DNA of 64,000 bases from Bin55 sp965116055 (GTDB lineage: Bacteria; Pseudomonadota; Gammaproteobacteria; Pseudomonadales; Azotimanducaceae), in the NCBI GenBank assembly GCA_965116055.1, contig OZ220466.1, positions 3,063,626-3,127,625 on the forward strand, in the 5' to 3' direction. The notes under the pieces were generated by a model. It had not been told where the DNA came from, searched no databases, and saw only the letters and a list, made by a program, of their open reading frames with translations. Shown one piece after another: positions 35,786 through 44,618 of this stretch (positions are counted from its first letter, which is position 1; each line of letters begins with the position of its first letter). Position numbers and translations under genes: made by a program.

Positions 35786-35936
35786 GATAGGCAATTTAGA
35801 GAAACACCGTATTGATTTATGCCTATCAAGCCCAGGAGGCGATACCACCAATACGATAATTAACGATTGGTTACCAAATGCTCGGTACTACTTTCTAGAC
35901 GTTACCAGTACTCAATCCGCTCTCCTAACATGACCA
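35786..35936 (+). repeat. 151-bp duplicated leader cassette, copy 2
   Basis: Gap-free match to 33809-33959 with 11 differences, ending at the ATG of the second sigma gene. It probably reflects tandem duplication of a dnaG-plus-leader unit. Confidence 0.85.
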
Positions 35937-37633
35937 CGTTCGATCAAGCCATTGACCATCTGAGCCAGTACGTGGCAGAAGATGGTCGTTTGTCGATGAA
36001 CGACATTTGTGCGTTCGCAAGGTTGCACACGGATTTGCAGGATGCACAGTTTACCGAGCTAGCTCATCGACTGATCGAAAATGGTATTAACGTCTACGAC
36101 CTTGAAGGTTATGAAGAAGCGCAAATAGTCGAAGAAATTGAAGAGCGCGAACGAAACTCCATTCGTGAGAACACCCAGATTTATATGCGCGATGTGGGTA
36201 CCTATGACCTTTTAACGCAAGACGAGGAAATCACCTTCGCGCGCGCTATGAACAGCGCTGTGAGCGAGGTTTTACAGGCGATTGCCCCTGTCAAACCCGT
36301 GAACGATGTTGCGCAAACGCTGTTCACGAACCACCTTCAAAAAAACCGACTAGAGAGGATCCTAAACGGGTTTCTAGATCCGGTCGAAATCCTCCCGAAG
36401 GTTGATGGAAACGATGCAAATGGGGAAAAAAGTGAGCGTCAACTGCCATTTGATCTCGATCTGGCAGAGCGCCGGATCAAGCATTTTCAGGTATGCTCGG
36501 ACGCATATTTCCGAGCTCATTGGGACGCTCGCACCAATAGTCAACAATCCAAGGTTGAGGAGTCGTTTCGATGGTTCAGGTTCTCGACCAACCACTACAC
36601 GGCCTTCTGCGATACATTCAAAGACCTCATCGCATCTACGCAGCAAGCCATTGAACGAGCAAAAGGCGTTTTTCTCGCTGCAGGTATGCCAGTAACCTTA
36701 TTCCAAGAGCAAATCCAACCCAATTTGACGGCCTTACGACTCAAAGATGCCGTCCATGGTTTGCCACACCATGCGCAATCGAAACTCACGGCTCATTTTC
36801 ACGTTATCGATAGGGTACGGCGAACGCTTGAAGCCTTGGAACAGCAAAGTCAACTACCCTATCTTGATTTATTAGCTCGAAACGTTTACGTCGATGAAGC
36901 GATTCGACGCTACCGGGAAGCGAAGAGCCGATTAGTGGCCGGGAATTTGCGATTAGTGATGCGAGTTGCGCAAACCTACAACCATCACGGTGCGCTATTA
37001 CTGGATCTTGTGCAAGAGGGAAATCTCGGTCTTATTCGGGCTGCGGAAAAATACGACTACACACGTGGCTTCCGGTTTTCGACCTATGCAACGTGGTGGA
37101 TTCGCCAGGCTGTGACGCAAGCGCTGAACGAATTTGGTCGTACTGTCAGATTGCCTACCAGTCTCACTCAGTCCATTCGCACCGTAGGAAGGGCAAGAAC
37201 GCAACTGACGCAATCGCTCGGGAAAGATCCAACCTTAGGTGAATTAGCCACCAAGACAGGCTTAACCGTGCAGCAAGTGCGGGATGTTGTGTTGTATGAG
37301 CACAACGCTATCTCTATTGACGAACCCATCAATGACGAGGAAGACACCAATCTCGTTGATACACTCGTTAGTGAAAGCGTGCTATCGCCCGAACAGATGG
37401 CGCTCAAACAAGGACTGCGTGATGCCGTCGAGCTGACGCTAGCTGATTTAACGACTCGCGAAGCGCAGATACTGACTCTACGTTATGGAATCGGCCGTAA
37501 CACCGAGTTATCCTCCGCAGAAATCGCTCAAGACCTTGGCATTTCAACGAATCGTGTGCGCCAGATCATCGTCAAAGCCCTGCGACGACTTAGACAACCA
37601 CGCTATACGCCTTTACTTGAACCTTATCTATGA
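35930..37633 (+). CDS. RpoD-type sigma-70 factor, divergent copy 2
   Basis: A 567-residue primary-type sigma factor from the ATG at 35930 (a TTG at 35867 is in frame). It has a 1.1-like start, region 1.2 (NTQIYMRDVGTYDLLTQDEE), a long insert, region 2 (NLRLVMRVAQTYNHHG, then RFSTYATWWIRQAVTQALN near 381), region 3 and region 4.2 (ISTNRVRQIIVKALRRLR near 533). Compared with E. coli RpoD, R441 becomes Q, H455 becomes S, E458 becomes Q, and R584-E585 become T-N. The last two normally read the -35 element, so a shifted promoter preference is likely. It carries the duplicated leader cassette and follows the dnaG-like gene. Confidence 0.86.
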   Translation: MTTFDQAIDHLSQYVAEDGRLSMNDICAFARLHTDLQDAQFTELAHRLIENGINVYDLEGYEEAQIVEEIEERERNSIRENTQIYMRDVGTYDLLTQDEEITFARAMNSAVSEVLQAIAPVKPVNDVAQTLFTNHLQKNRLERILNGFLDPVEILPKVDGNDANGEKSERQLPFDLDLAERRIKHFQVCSDAYFRAHWDARTNSQQSKVEESFRWFRFSTNHYTAFCDTFKDLIASTQQAIERAKGVFLAAGMPVTLFQEQIQPNLTALRLKDAVHGLPHHAQSKLTAHFHVIDRVRRTLEALEQQSQLPYLDLLARNVYVDEAIRRYREAKSRLVAGNLRLVMRVAQTYNHHGALLLDLVQEGNLGLIRAAEKYDYTRGFRFSTYATWWIRQAVTQALNEFGRTVRLPTSLTQSIRTVGRARTQLTQSLGKDPTLGELATKTGLTVQQVRDVVLYEHNAISIDEPINDEEDTNLVDTLVSESVLSPEQMALKQGLRDAVELTLADLTTREAQILTLRYGIGRNTELSSAEIAQDLGISTNRVRQIIVKALRRLRQPRYTPLLEPYL

Positions 37634-38124
37634 CTACGACGCCTCCTCATCGTATCTATTCCAAGAACTATATAGCGCAACAGCAAACTAAAAGCATTGC
37701 ATTACTGTATTGCACCATTTTTATTCTTATGAATTTTCCTGATTTATCGTACAGGTGACATCCTATCTAGCAGATCAAAGCCGTGTCTTAAAGCAGTTGT
37801 TAGATAGTGTCGTGCCGATGAAAGCTGGCGCTCCACGATTGCAGGTTTGAAGGACTACTCGAAAGGATTTAACTCCATGAGCATAGAAGCCTGTGCCGTA
37901 GGACGATTTGTTTTCTCATATAAACAAAACGACTTATTCTCTTGATCACCATATTCAAAATATCAGTTAATTGCTCATTAGCAATGACATCCTAGCAACC
38001 TCATTCGAATCAGGAAATTTGGATGGTTTGCGGTGTGCTTCAACACGATACAAAGAAAATTTGTCTATCAAAATAGATTTCTCAATCCTACAATTAGAAA
38101 ACTTCTCCACACCAAAAGTTACGC
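37634..38124 (+). other. Gene-free region upstream of rpoD with an IS-end relic
   Basis: About 490 bp of AT-rich sequence without a supported gene. It contains a relic related to IS ends at 37883-37910 and presumably the rpoD promoter, for which no clear consensus is seen. Confidence 0.45.
37883..37910 (+). repeat. IS-end-like relic
   Basis: Differs at 3 of 28 positions from the minus-strand reading of 4069-4096. The shared core is GCCGTAGGACGATTTG. No transposase is nearby, so it is a solo end or part of a small non-autonomous element. Confidence 0.55.
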
Positions 38125-40092
38125 ATGGCAATGCCCGCACGGTCTACTTCTAATCAAATTTCCCATGAAACCACCCTTGATACACCTCCGCGTACAGATA
38201 TTCTCAAAGACTCAATTGAGAACTTTCTAGCTAAGGCGCGCGACCAGGGATACGTCACATACGAAGAAATTACCGATTTTCTTGATGTCGGGGACGACGA
38301 TAGCGACATAAGCCTCGTCTTTGAAGAGTTTGTCGCAGATATTAAAGATGCAGGCATAAAGGTCTTTGAAGCGCCGCCGACGGAAGAAGACTTGCTGCAA
38401 GGCAATGATGCTACGGCAGCCAGCGATGATGAGCTACTAGAAGAAGAGCAGCTGAATGCCGCTCTCACTGCCATTGAGAAAAACCAGACTGGTCGAACCA
38501 CCGATCCGCTCCGCATGTACATGCGTGAAATGGGTAAAGTCGGCTTACTTACGCGCGACGAAGAGATCCTGATCGCCAAACGCCTTGAGGCGGGCATTAG
38601 CGCAGAACTTGAAGCAGTCGCGACCTTTCCCGGGGTTGTCGATTACATCCTTGAAGTCTATGAAGACGTCACCAATCGGAACAAGCTAGGCGAATTGCTC
38701 GTCGGTTATCTGAATCCTATGCAGGTTGTCAAACCCGCACAACAAATCGACGCAAACACCCCGAAGGTCGAGACCAAAGAAAACAAGCGTAAAGGGCCAG
38801 ATGCCGTCATCGCAAAACGTCGCTTCAAAGAATTGAAACGAGCCCATGCGCAATGTCACAAAGTACTCGCAACGCAACGCTATTGGCGTACGAAAAAAGC
38901 GACCGAAGCGCTTGACAAGTTAGCGCAGGTATTTAAGTATTTCAAATTCACCCAAGTCCACCATGACCATGTTTGCAAAATGGCAGAAACATCATGGCAG
39001 CTGCTACGGGAGCAAGAACGAACGCTTGAGAAGATCGTACGCCGCTGCGGCATGCCACTGAACGAATTTAAGGAAATTTTTCGCGGTAAAGAGTCCTCTG
39101 ACGCTTGGTTTAAGAAACATTCAACCGGTGGTTATCCCTATAGTAAAAAACTAGCTCGGTATGAAGTAGAAGTTTTACGTGCGCATCGCTATATAAAAGA
39201 AGAAGAACTGGATCAACGCCATTCGCGCGCTGTGCTTAGACGGAAAACCAACATTAGTTTGCCAAAATCTGTCTATAAACGCAACCCGGGTCTTAAATAC
39301 TCAATCATTCGGAAGATCCACGAACAGGTGCGTTACGGCAGCAAAGAGAAAAGTCTTGCCAAGAACGATATGGTTGAAGCGAACTTGCGCTTGGTCATGT
39401 CCATCGCGAAGAAATACACCAATCGCGGTCTTCACTTTCTTGACCTCATTGAAGAAGGTAATCTCGGGCTGATGAAGGCCGTCGATAAGTTCGAATATCG
39501 ACGTGGTTACAAATTCTCAACCTACGCTACCTGGTGGATTCGCCAAGCTATTACTCGGGCAATCGCCGATCATGCACGCACTATTCGCGTACCAGTACAC
39601 ATGATTGAAACAATTAACAAACTGAATCGCATCACGCGGCAAATGACGCAGGAACTCGGGCGCGAGCCGACTCCTGAAGAGTTATCTGAACGCATGGCGA
39701 TCAATGAAGAGAAAGTGCGCAAGGTTCAAGAAATTGGTCGCGAACCTTTATCTATGGAAAAACCCGTCGGCGAAGACGGTGACGCCACGGTAGGCGACTT
39801 CATTGAAGATGCCAGTGCACAGTCGCCCGTCGACCATACAGCGCACCAAAACCTGTCTGATGTTATCAAAGATGCGCTTAACCACATGGACCCACGCGAA
39901 AGTCAGGTTCTCCGCATGCGATTCGGCATCGGCATGAACCAGGATCATACCCTTGAAGAAGTGGGTAAGCAATTCGATGTGACGCGAGAGCGAATTCGTC
40001 AGATCGAAGCAAGCGCCATGCGACGCATTAGCAACGAAGATCGTATTCGCGCACTATTACATGATTACGACTTCGACCTGCTTGCGAGCTAA
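38125..40092 (+). CDS. rpoD: Housekeeping RNA polymerase sigma-70 factor
   Basis: A 655-residue canonical RpoD. Region 1.1 (about 28-90, YVTYEEITDFLDVGDDDSDI) is followed by an acidic stretch. Region 1.2 is DPLRMYMREMGKVGLLTRDE, then the long insert. Region 2 is NLRLVMSIAKKYTNRGLHFL and KFSTYATWWIRQAITRAIAD near 464. RTIRVPVHMIETINKL keeps the His and Glu of extended -10 recognition. Region 4.2 is VTRERIRQIEASAMRRIS near 615. All promoter-contact positions match E. coli, unlike the two other sigma factors in the locus, so this is the essential factor. The N-terminal start is uncertain by two codons. A terminator shared with the opposing tRNA follows. Confidence 0.95.
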   Translation: MAMPARSTSNQISHETTLDTPPRTDILKDSIENFLAKARDQGYVTYEEITDFLDVGDDDSDISLVFEEFVADIKDAGIKVFEAPPTEEDLLQGNDATAASDDELLEEEQLNAALTAIEKNQTGRTTDPLRMYMREMGKVGLLTRDEEILIAKRLEAGISAELEAVATFPGVVDYILEVYEDVTNRNKLGELLVGYLNPMQVVKPAQQIDANTPKVETKENKRKGPDAVIAKRRFKELKRAHAQCHKVLATQRYWRTKKATEALDKLAQVFKYFKFTQVHHDHVCKMAETSWQLLREQERTLEKIVRRCGMPLNEFKEIFRGKESSDAWFKKHSTGGYPYSKKLARYEVEVLRAHRYIKEEELDQRHSRAVLRRKTNISLPKSVYKRNPGLKYSIIRKIHEQVRYGSKEKSLAKNDMVEANLRLVMSIAKKYTNRGLHFLDLIEEGNLGLMKAVDKFEYRRGYKFSTYATWWIRQAITRAIADHARTIRVPVHMIETINKLNRITRQMTQELGREPTPEELSERMAINEEKVRKVQEIGREPLSMEKPVGEDGDATVGDFIEDASAQSPVDHTAHQNLSDVIKDALNHMDPRESQVLRMRFGIGMNQDHTLEEVGKQFDVTRERIRQIEASAMRRISNEDRIRALLHDYDFDLLAS

Positions 40093-40133
40093 TCAAATGC
40101 ATCTCGCGGCCGGCCAAAGGTAGCAGTACAACA

Positions 40134-40165
40134 AACGGCGATGCTTTGACATCGCCGTTGTTTTC
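40134..40165 (+). terminator. Terminator between rpoD and tRNA-Ile2
   Basis: AACGGCGATG (40134-40143), a six-base loop, then CATCGCCGTT (40150-40159) and GTTTTC. The 10-bp stem is perfect and AA/TT-rich flanks on both sides suggest it could work in both directions. Confidence 0.85.
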
Positions 40166-40167
40166 AT

Positions 40168-40510
40168 TGGTGGGCCCACCAGGACTCGAACCTGGGACCA
40201 ATGGATTCGCGATCCGCAATACGGACATCCGGACGTTTCCGCCCGGCGCGGACTATCTCACCACCCGGCTTGAAATGGGTGCGGGACGCTCAATCGCCTG
40301 TTATTAAGAACGCTCGGTCGTTTGTCACGACCAGCTCTCAGGTAGTCTCTGCACCTTCCGAAAGTGTACTTCCGGCTTGGCTCAGGATTGCCATAGTCGT
40401 TCCGACGACCTTAGGTTTCCCTGAATTCATCCCGTTCATCCGACGGCTTTCACCGTCAGCGCACCATTTTTTGATGAGTCCACTGCTCTAACCAACTGAG
40501 CTATAGGCCC
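40168..40510 (-). tRNA. tRNA-Ile2 (CAU anticodon) interrupted by an intron
   Basis: On the minus strand the 5' exon is 40510-40474 (GGGCCTATAGCTCAGTTGGT onward, ending CTCAT). The 3' exon is 40207-40168 (AATCCATTGGTCCCAGG to encoded CCA). Joined, they give 77 nt: a 7-bp acceptor stem with one G-U, D-stem GCTC/GAGC, anticodon stem GTGGA/TCCAT, loop CTCATAA, and T-stem CCAGG/CCTGG. The body resembles tRNA-Ile with anticodon CAU, whose C34 is lysidinylated by TilS to read AUA, rather than elongator Met. A tRNA-Ile2 after rpoD is also known in pseudomonads. The intron lies directly after the anticodon. Confidence 0.9.
40208..40473 (-). ncRNA. Group I intron in the tRNA-Ile2 anticodon loop
   Basis: This 266-nt insert starts after the U of the CAU anticodon and ends in G, as group I introns require. 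Core elements in order on the minus strand are GGAAACCTAAGG (about 40420-40409), GCAATCCTGAGCCAAG (40391-40376), AAGGTGCAGAGACTACC (about 40357-40341) and GAGATAGTCCGCG (about 40261-40249). GACTA and TAGTC can pair as P7. GGTG near the 5' end can pair with the exon CAU with a terminal U-G. The arrangement closely resembles the small self-splicing intron of Azoarcus tRNA-Ile. No homing endonuclease is encoded. Confidence 0.88.
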
Positions 40511-40573
40511 TTCATTCACAAAGTTTACGCCATCTATATCCTATTCAATCCCATTTCATCTAAGCGTCGGCGA

Positions 40574-41947
40574 TTAAGCCGACGCGGATGTGGCGAGCTC
40601 GCTTGCCAGGTACGTGGGCAGCTCCGGAATTGACACCCGAATCTGGGTCATCGAATCCCGTTGTCGAACCGTCACAGTGTCCGTATCAAGCGTTTCAAAA
40701 TCAACGGTTAAACAGAACGGCGTTCCAACCTCATCGTGTTTGCGATAACTCTTACCGATGTTTCCGGAATTTTCGAAGAATATCCGACCGAGATTGCATT
40801 TCTGCAGATCGCTGCGCAAAGTCTGAGCTTTAGCGACAATGTCTTCATGATTCCGTTTCAGCGGTATAACAGCTGCTTTGATGGGCGCGAGATGCGCGGG
40901 CAAACGCAAAACTGTGCGTACTTTCCCGTTGTCGAGATGTTCGATCGAATAAGCTTCGTTTAGCACAGCCAATACGCCTCGATCTACCCCCGCAGACGGT
41001 TCTATGACATATGGAACGATCCACTGTTTCGTCTCGTGATCTTGCAAAGCCAGCTTTGCCGTTGAATCGCTATTAGGTCGTACCTGCGCATGGATGCCAA
41101 GTTCCTCCGGTTGCTTTGTGTGCGATCCTAAATCGAAGTCCGTGCGGTTAGCGATACCTTCAAGTTCCTCCACGCCATGCGGAAATCGATACATGATGTC
41201 GACTGTCGCTTTAGAGTAATGTGCGAGTTCGTCTTGAGGCACATCGTAACACGACAGATGATTCGCGCTCACACCTTGCTGCCGCCACCAGTCAAGCCGA
41301 TTTTCGACCCATGTTTGATGCCATGCTTCGTCGGTGCCAGGGCGAACGAAGAACTCCAACTCCATTTGTTCGAATTCGCGTACGCGAAAAATAAAGTTGC
41401 GCGGCGTGATCTCGTTGCGAAATGCCTTACCGATCTGGGCAATACCAAAGGGCATCTGCCGAGCAGTCGAATCGACGACATTTTTAAAGTTGGTGAAAAT
41501 CGCTTGTGCAGTCTCGGGTCGTAGGTATGCAATATCCGCTTCATCTTCAACCGGGCCAAGGCTCGTCTTTAACATAAGATTGAATGGGCGCGGATCGGTA
41601 AGCGATGTTGACCCACAGAATGGGCATTGATTATCTTTGACATGATCCGCTCGAAACCGTTTCTTGCAGTTGCGACAGTCGACTAAGGGATCGGTAAATG
41701 TCTCTTCGTGCCCTGAATGACGTAGAACCATCCGATGCGTCAAGATTGATGCGTCCAACCCCTCCACATCGTCGCGACCGTGTACCATTGATGCCCACCA
41801 CGCGGCCTTGAGATTGTTTTTGAGTTCGACCCCTAACGGACCGTAGTCATATACACCTTGCAGTCCACCGTAAATTTCGCTGGCCTGGAAAAGGAAACCG
41901 CGTCGCTTGCAGAGCGCAACCAGCTCGTCGATATTTTGCGCGGTCAC
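40574..41947 (-). CDS. glyS: Glycyl-tRNA synthetase, single-chain dimeric type
   Basis: A 457-residue class II synthetase that charges tRNA-Gly. Its start resembles dimeric GlyRS (CKRRGFLFQASEIYGGLQGV, then YDYGPLGVELKNNLKAAWW near residue 34). A CX2C pair lies in VDCRNCKKRF and another CPFC downstream. Motif 2-like FRNEITPRNFIFRVREFEQM is near 193, and the C-terminal anticodon-binding domain begins around HLAPIKAAVIPLKR. Most gammaproteobacteria use a tetrameric GlyQ/GlyS enzyme unrelated to this type, so the presence of this form is a lineage marker or a replacement. Divergent from rmuC. Confidence 0.92.
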   Translation of the reverse strand: MTAQNIDELVALCKRRGFLFQASEIYGGLQGVYDYGPLGVELKNNLKAAWWASMVHGRDDVEGLDASILTHRMVLRHSGHEETFTDPLVDCRNCKKRFRADHVKDNQCPFCGSTSLTDPRPFNLMLKTSLGPVEDEADIAYLRPETAQAIFTNFKNVVDSTARQMPFGIAQIGKAFRNEITPRNFIFRVREFEQMELEFFVRPGTDEAWHQTWVENRLDWWRQQGVSANHLSCYDVPQDELAHYSKATVDIMYRFPHGVEELEGIANRTDFDLGSHTKQPEELGIHAQVRPNSDSTAKLALQDHETKQWIVPYVIEPSAGVDRGVLAVLNEAYSIEHLDNGKVRTVLRLPAHLAPIKAAVIPLKRNHEDIVAKAQTLRSDLQKCNLGRIFFENSGNIGKSYRKHDEVGTPFCLTVDFETLDTDTVTVRQRDSMTQIRVSIPELPTYLASELATSASA

Positions 41948-42111
41948 GGGAGTAACTCAGATAGAAAAGAAACGCGCGGACAATACCCTACGCCAAGCGG
42001 CGGAATTGTAGACCGTGCCGTAAGTACTTCACCATTGCCGCAAAGCTAACTAGACCGTTTCTGACAGATCATTGCAATTAAGATTGCTTGAATTGTGAGC
42101 AAGACATACTG

Positions 42112-43161
42112 ATGGACCCAATCTACATAGTCGGCGGAATAGTCGGGTTAATTTTGTTGTGCGTTTTGTTCTATCTCGTCGCGATGGTAGGCAAGCTACA
42201 GGCCATTGTGTCGCAACAGAAGTCCGATGGCGAGGCTCTTCGAAATGACCTATCAACAGGGCTTAAAGAAGGTAGGGAAGAGACCAGCACTGGTGTAACC
42301 GAAACAAAAAATATCGTCACCAGCCTTGAAAAATCCATTGCGAAGATAGAGGTGGTCCACCAGAGCGTCAACGAACGTACAGGTGACTTAAACAAGCAGG
42401 TGGCCGAGCTGCAAGGCATCTTAGCCAACCCCAATCAACGCGGTCAATTCGGTGAGAGCATACTCCAAGACATCGTAGAAAAAGCGTTGCCGAAGGATCT
42501 CTATGGGATGCAATATACGGTCGATAATCCCAACGAAGGGAAGTCCGTTCGATTCGATTGCTTAGTTCTGCTGCCGAACCCACCCGGTCCGGTTGGCATC
42601 GACTCTAAATTCCCCGCTAAGTTATTCAGTCAAGTTGTGAGTGCCGAATCCGAGGAACAAGAGAAAAAAGCAAGAAAAGAACTTGCCGACGGTTTGATCA
42701 AGAGTATCACAGACATCCGTAAAAAGTACATCATCCCAAACGTGACGTCCGAATTCGCGATCATGTTTGTGCCGTCGGATGGTATCTTCAACGAGATTCA
42801 CAGGAATTTGCCTGGAGTTGTCGACGTGTCATTACAAAACAGGGTCTATATCGCGTCGCCTTCCACTCTGATGGCAACTTTGCATACCGTTCGCTCAGTC
42901 GTCAATACGATGGAAGTTCAGCGCCAAGCAGAGACCGTGCTCGTTCATCTAAAGAAGGTTGCTGGAGATGCAGAACGATTGGAAAAGCGTGCTTCAACAT
43001 TCAAGGATACATTAAAAAAAGCCCACGACGCCGCACATGACATGACGGTTTCTTCTAAGAAAATCCATCAAACCGTGGAAAAACTTGAAAGCGGTCAAGC
43101 TAAAAATATCCCGTTCGAAAAGCCGCTTGATACGCCAATTGAATTAGGCAACGGTCAATGA
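42112..43161 (+). CDS. rmuC: DNA recombination protein RmuC
   Basis: A 349-residue RmuC-family protein from the ATG at 42112 (a TTG eight codons upstream is in frame). An N-terminal membrane anchor (IYIVGGIVGLILLCVLFYLV) leads into a coiled coil (about 30-105). The conserved RmuC nuclease-like domain has NQRGQFGESILQDIVEKALP near 112, SVRFDCLVLLPN, GIDSKFPAKLF near 162 and FAIMFVPSDGIFNEIHRNLP near 217. RmuC limits inversions at short inverted repeats in E. coli and is shorter here than the usual 400-475 residues. Confidence 0.88.
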   Translation: MDPIYIVGGIVGLILLCVLFYLVAMVGKLQAIVSQQKSDGEALRNDLSTGLKEGREETSTGVTETKNIVTSLEKSIAKIEVVHQSVNERTGDLNKQVAELQGILANPNQRGQFGESILQDIVEKALPKDLYGMQYTVDNPNEGKSVRFDCLVLLPNPPGPVGIDSKFPAKLFSQVVSAESEEQEKKARKELADGLIKSITDIRKKYIIPNVTSEFAIMFVPSDGIFNEIHRNLPGVVDVSLQNRVYIASPSTLMATLHTVRSVVNTMEVQRQAETVLVHLKKVAGDAERLEKRASTFKDTLKKAHDAAHDMTVSSKKIHQTVEKLESGQAKNIPFEKPLDTPIELGNGQ

Positions 43162-43313
43162 CCCACATCGTATAACGGGTATAAACCAGCTGTTTAAACG
43201 AACGCCTATCTATCTTCATCTCGGGTTACTAGAGCTGACCCGCGCGCTTTCATAGAAGAATGTGTGATGTGCATAGATAATCGACATGGCTACAGTTAAC
43301 GTCAAATCAGGTT

Positions 43314-44048
43314 ATGCGTATTTGGGTTCGAATTCTTTTAGCACTAGCGATCGTTTGCCTGGCAAGCGCAATCGGGGGCGCATTCCTCCATAAATTTGGA
43401 ATGACGCCCTTCGGCGTCAGCAGTACATTGGTCATGACGGCGTTCGCACTCAGCGTGCTTGTCGCAGTAGCCGCGGTTGTGTCCTTGTTTGTTGCCATAG
43501 TGAAGCGGCAACCATACGGTATCTTCACGATGTTCGTTGCCTTTTTGATCTGCTTTGGCTTGGCCGGTTATGCGGCGATTCTCTACAACAAATCCACTAC
43601 ATATCCATTCGTACACAACATTTCGACTGATCTAGAAGACCCGCCGATGTTTTCTAGTGCGTTACTCGCTCGGCGCGGCGAAACGTCGAATCCAGTAGAA
43701 ATTGACGACGGTACAAAAGAGCTGCACCAGGGCGCATACGACGACATTAAATCGTTAGTTCTTCACACGGACTTGAGTTTTACATTCACCACAGCGCTTG
43801 AGCTTGTCGAAGATCGCGGCTGGGAGATTGTGACTCAGGATTCGCAGGCCGGGTCAATTGAGGCCACTGCGTCGACATTCTGGTTCGGATTTAAAGACGA
43901 TGTAGCGATTCGGTTACGTTCAAATAGCGAAACCGGAACTACAACAGTCGATATGCATTCCGTTTCTCGTTTCGGAGGTTCCGACCTTGGCGCAAATGCC
44001 GCACGAATTCGCGCTTTTTTCAAGGATCTCCAGACGAAGGTTAGCTAA
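43314..44048 (+). CDS. DUF1499 membrane protein
   Basis: A 244-residue protein with three hydrophobic segments in the first 95 residues (ILLALAIVCLASAIGGAFLH, VMTAFALSVLVAVAAVVSLF and FTMFVAFLICFGLAGYAAIL). An outward-facing domain of the DUF1499 type follows: TTYPFVHNISTDLEDPPMF, ELVEDRGWEIV, STFWFGFKDDVAIRLR and RFGGSDLGANAARIRAFFKD. DUF1499 proteins are widespread but uncharacterised. It may be cotranscribed with rmuC, 152 bp upstream. Confidence 0.8.
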   Translation: MRIWVRILLALAIVCLASAIGGAFLHKFGMTPFGVSSTLVMTAFALSVLVAVAAVVSLFVAIVKRQPYGIFTMFVAFLICFGLAGYAAILYNKSTTYPFVHNISTDLEDPPMFSSALLARRGETSNPVEIDDGTKELHQGAYDDIKSLVLHTDLSFTFTTALELVEDRGWEIVTQDSQAGSIEATASTFWFGFKDDVAIRLRSNSETGTTTVDMHSVSRFGGSDLGANAARIRAFFKDLQTKVS

Positions 44049-44618
44049 AATCAGACACTCTCCAAAAGAAGAAAAAACTTGATGGGGCAGGATTTATCGG
44101 TCTTTCGGTTCTTTGATGGCGGCATACGCGCGCCGCGGACTTACATCAAAGGAATAGCGATGACTAAGCCTGTCGACAGCGCGACGGTCATGCGCGTCAT
44201 GGCGAAATAGTTCTAAGCTGGTTCGCGTGGGCTCCCGGGATGACGGTAGCATCTACGCAGGCACCGTTAATATCTACCGTGCCAAGGAATGCCTGGCAAC
44301 TGGCTGAGCATGTTCTCTTCGAATATGCATCCGCGCTGGCGTACGACTACATGATGTCCCCGACATGATGCGAAGTCACCATCACTAGTAGTTGCTAGGC
44401 TGGACCAAGTGCCGTCGGACACGACACAGTAACCTCTTCAAAAGCTGGCGACGACTAATCGTTTGTCACCATTCCGAGCATCGTGACCGCAGTGGGCGCG
44501 TGAGGAGTCACACTAGCTACCGTGAGCGCGGTGATGGCGAACGTTGCTGTGATCACACGACGATGAAACGATATGTAGATCTAGGAATGTTCTTACTAGT
44601 ACTGACCCGCTCAAGCCG
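44049..44618 (+). other. Gene-free region between DUF1499 gene and phage remnant
   Basis: About 570 bp. Short frames only, with no recognisable product. Composition changes along it, as expected at the border of a decayed insertion. Confidence 0.4.

Noticed and set aside
40201..40491. A 96-codon ORF across the tRNA-Ile2 intron, as a possible homing endonuclease
   Set aside because: It is antisense to the intron, crosses both exons, and has no LAGLIDADG, GIY-YIG or HNH motif.
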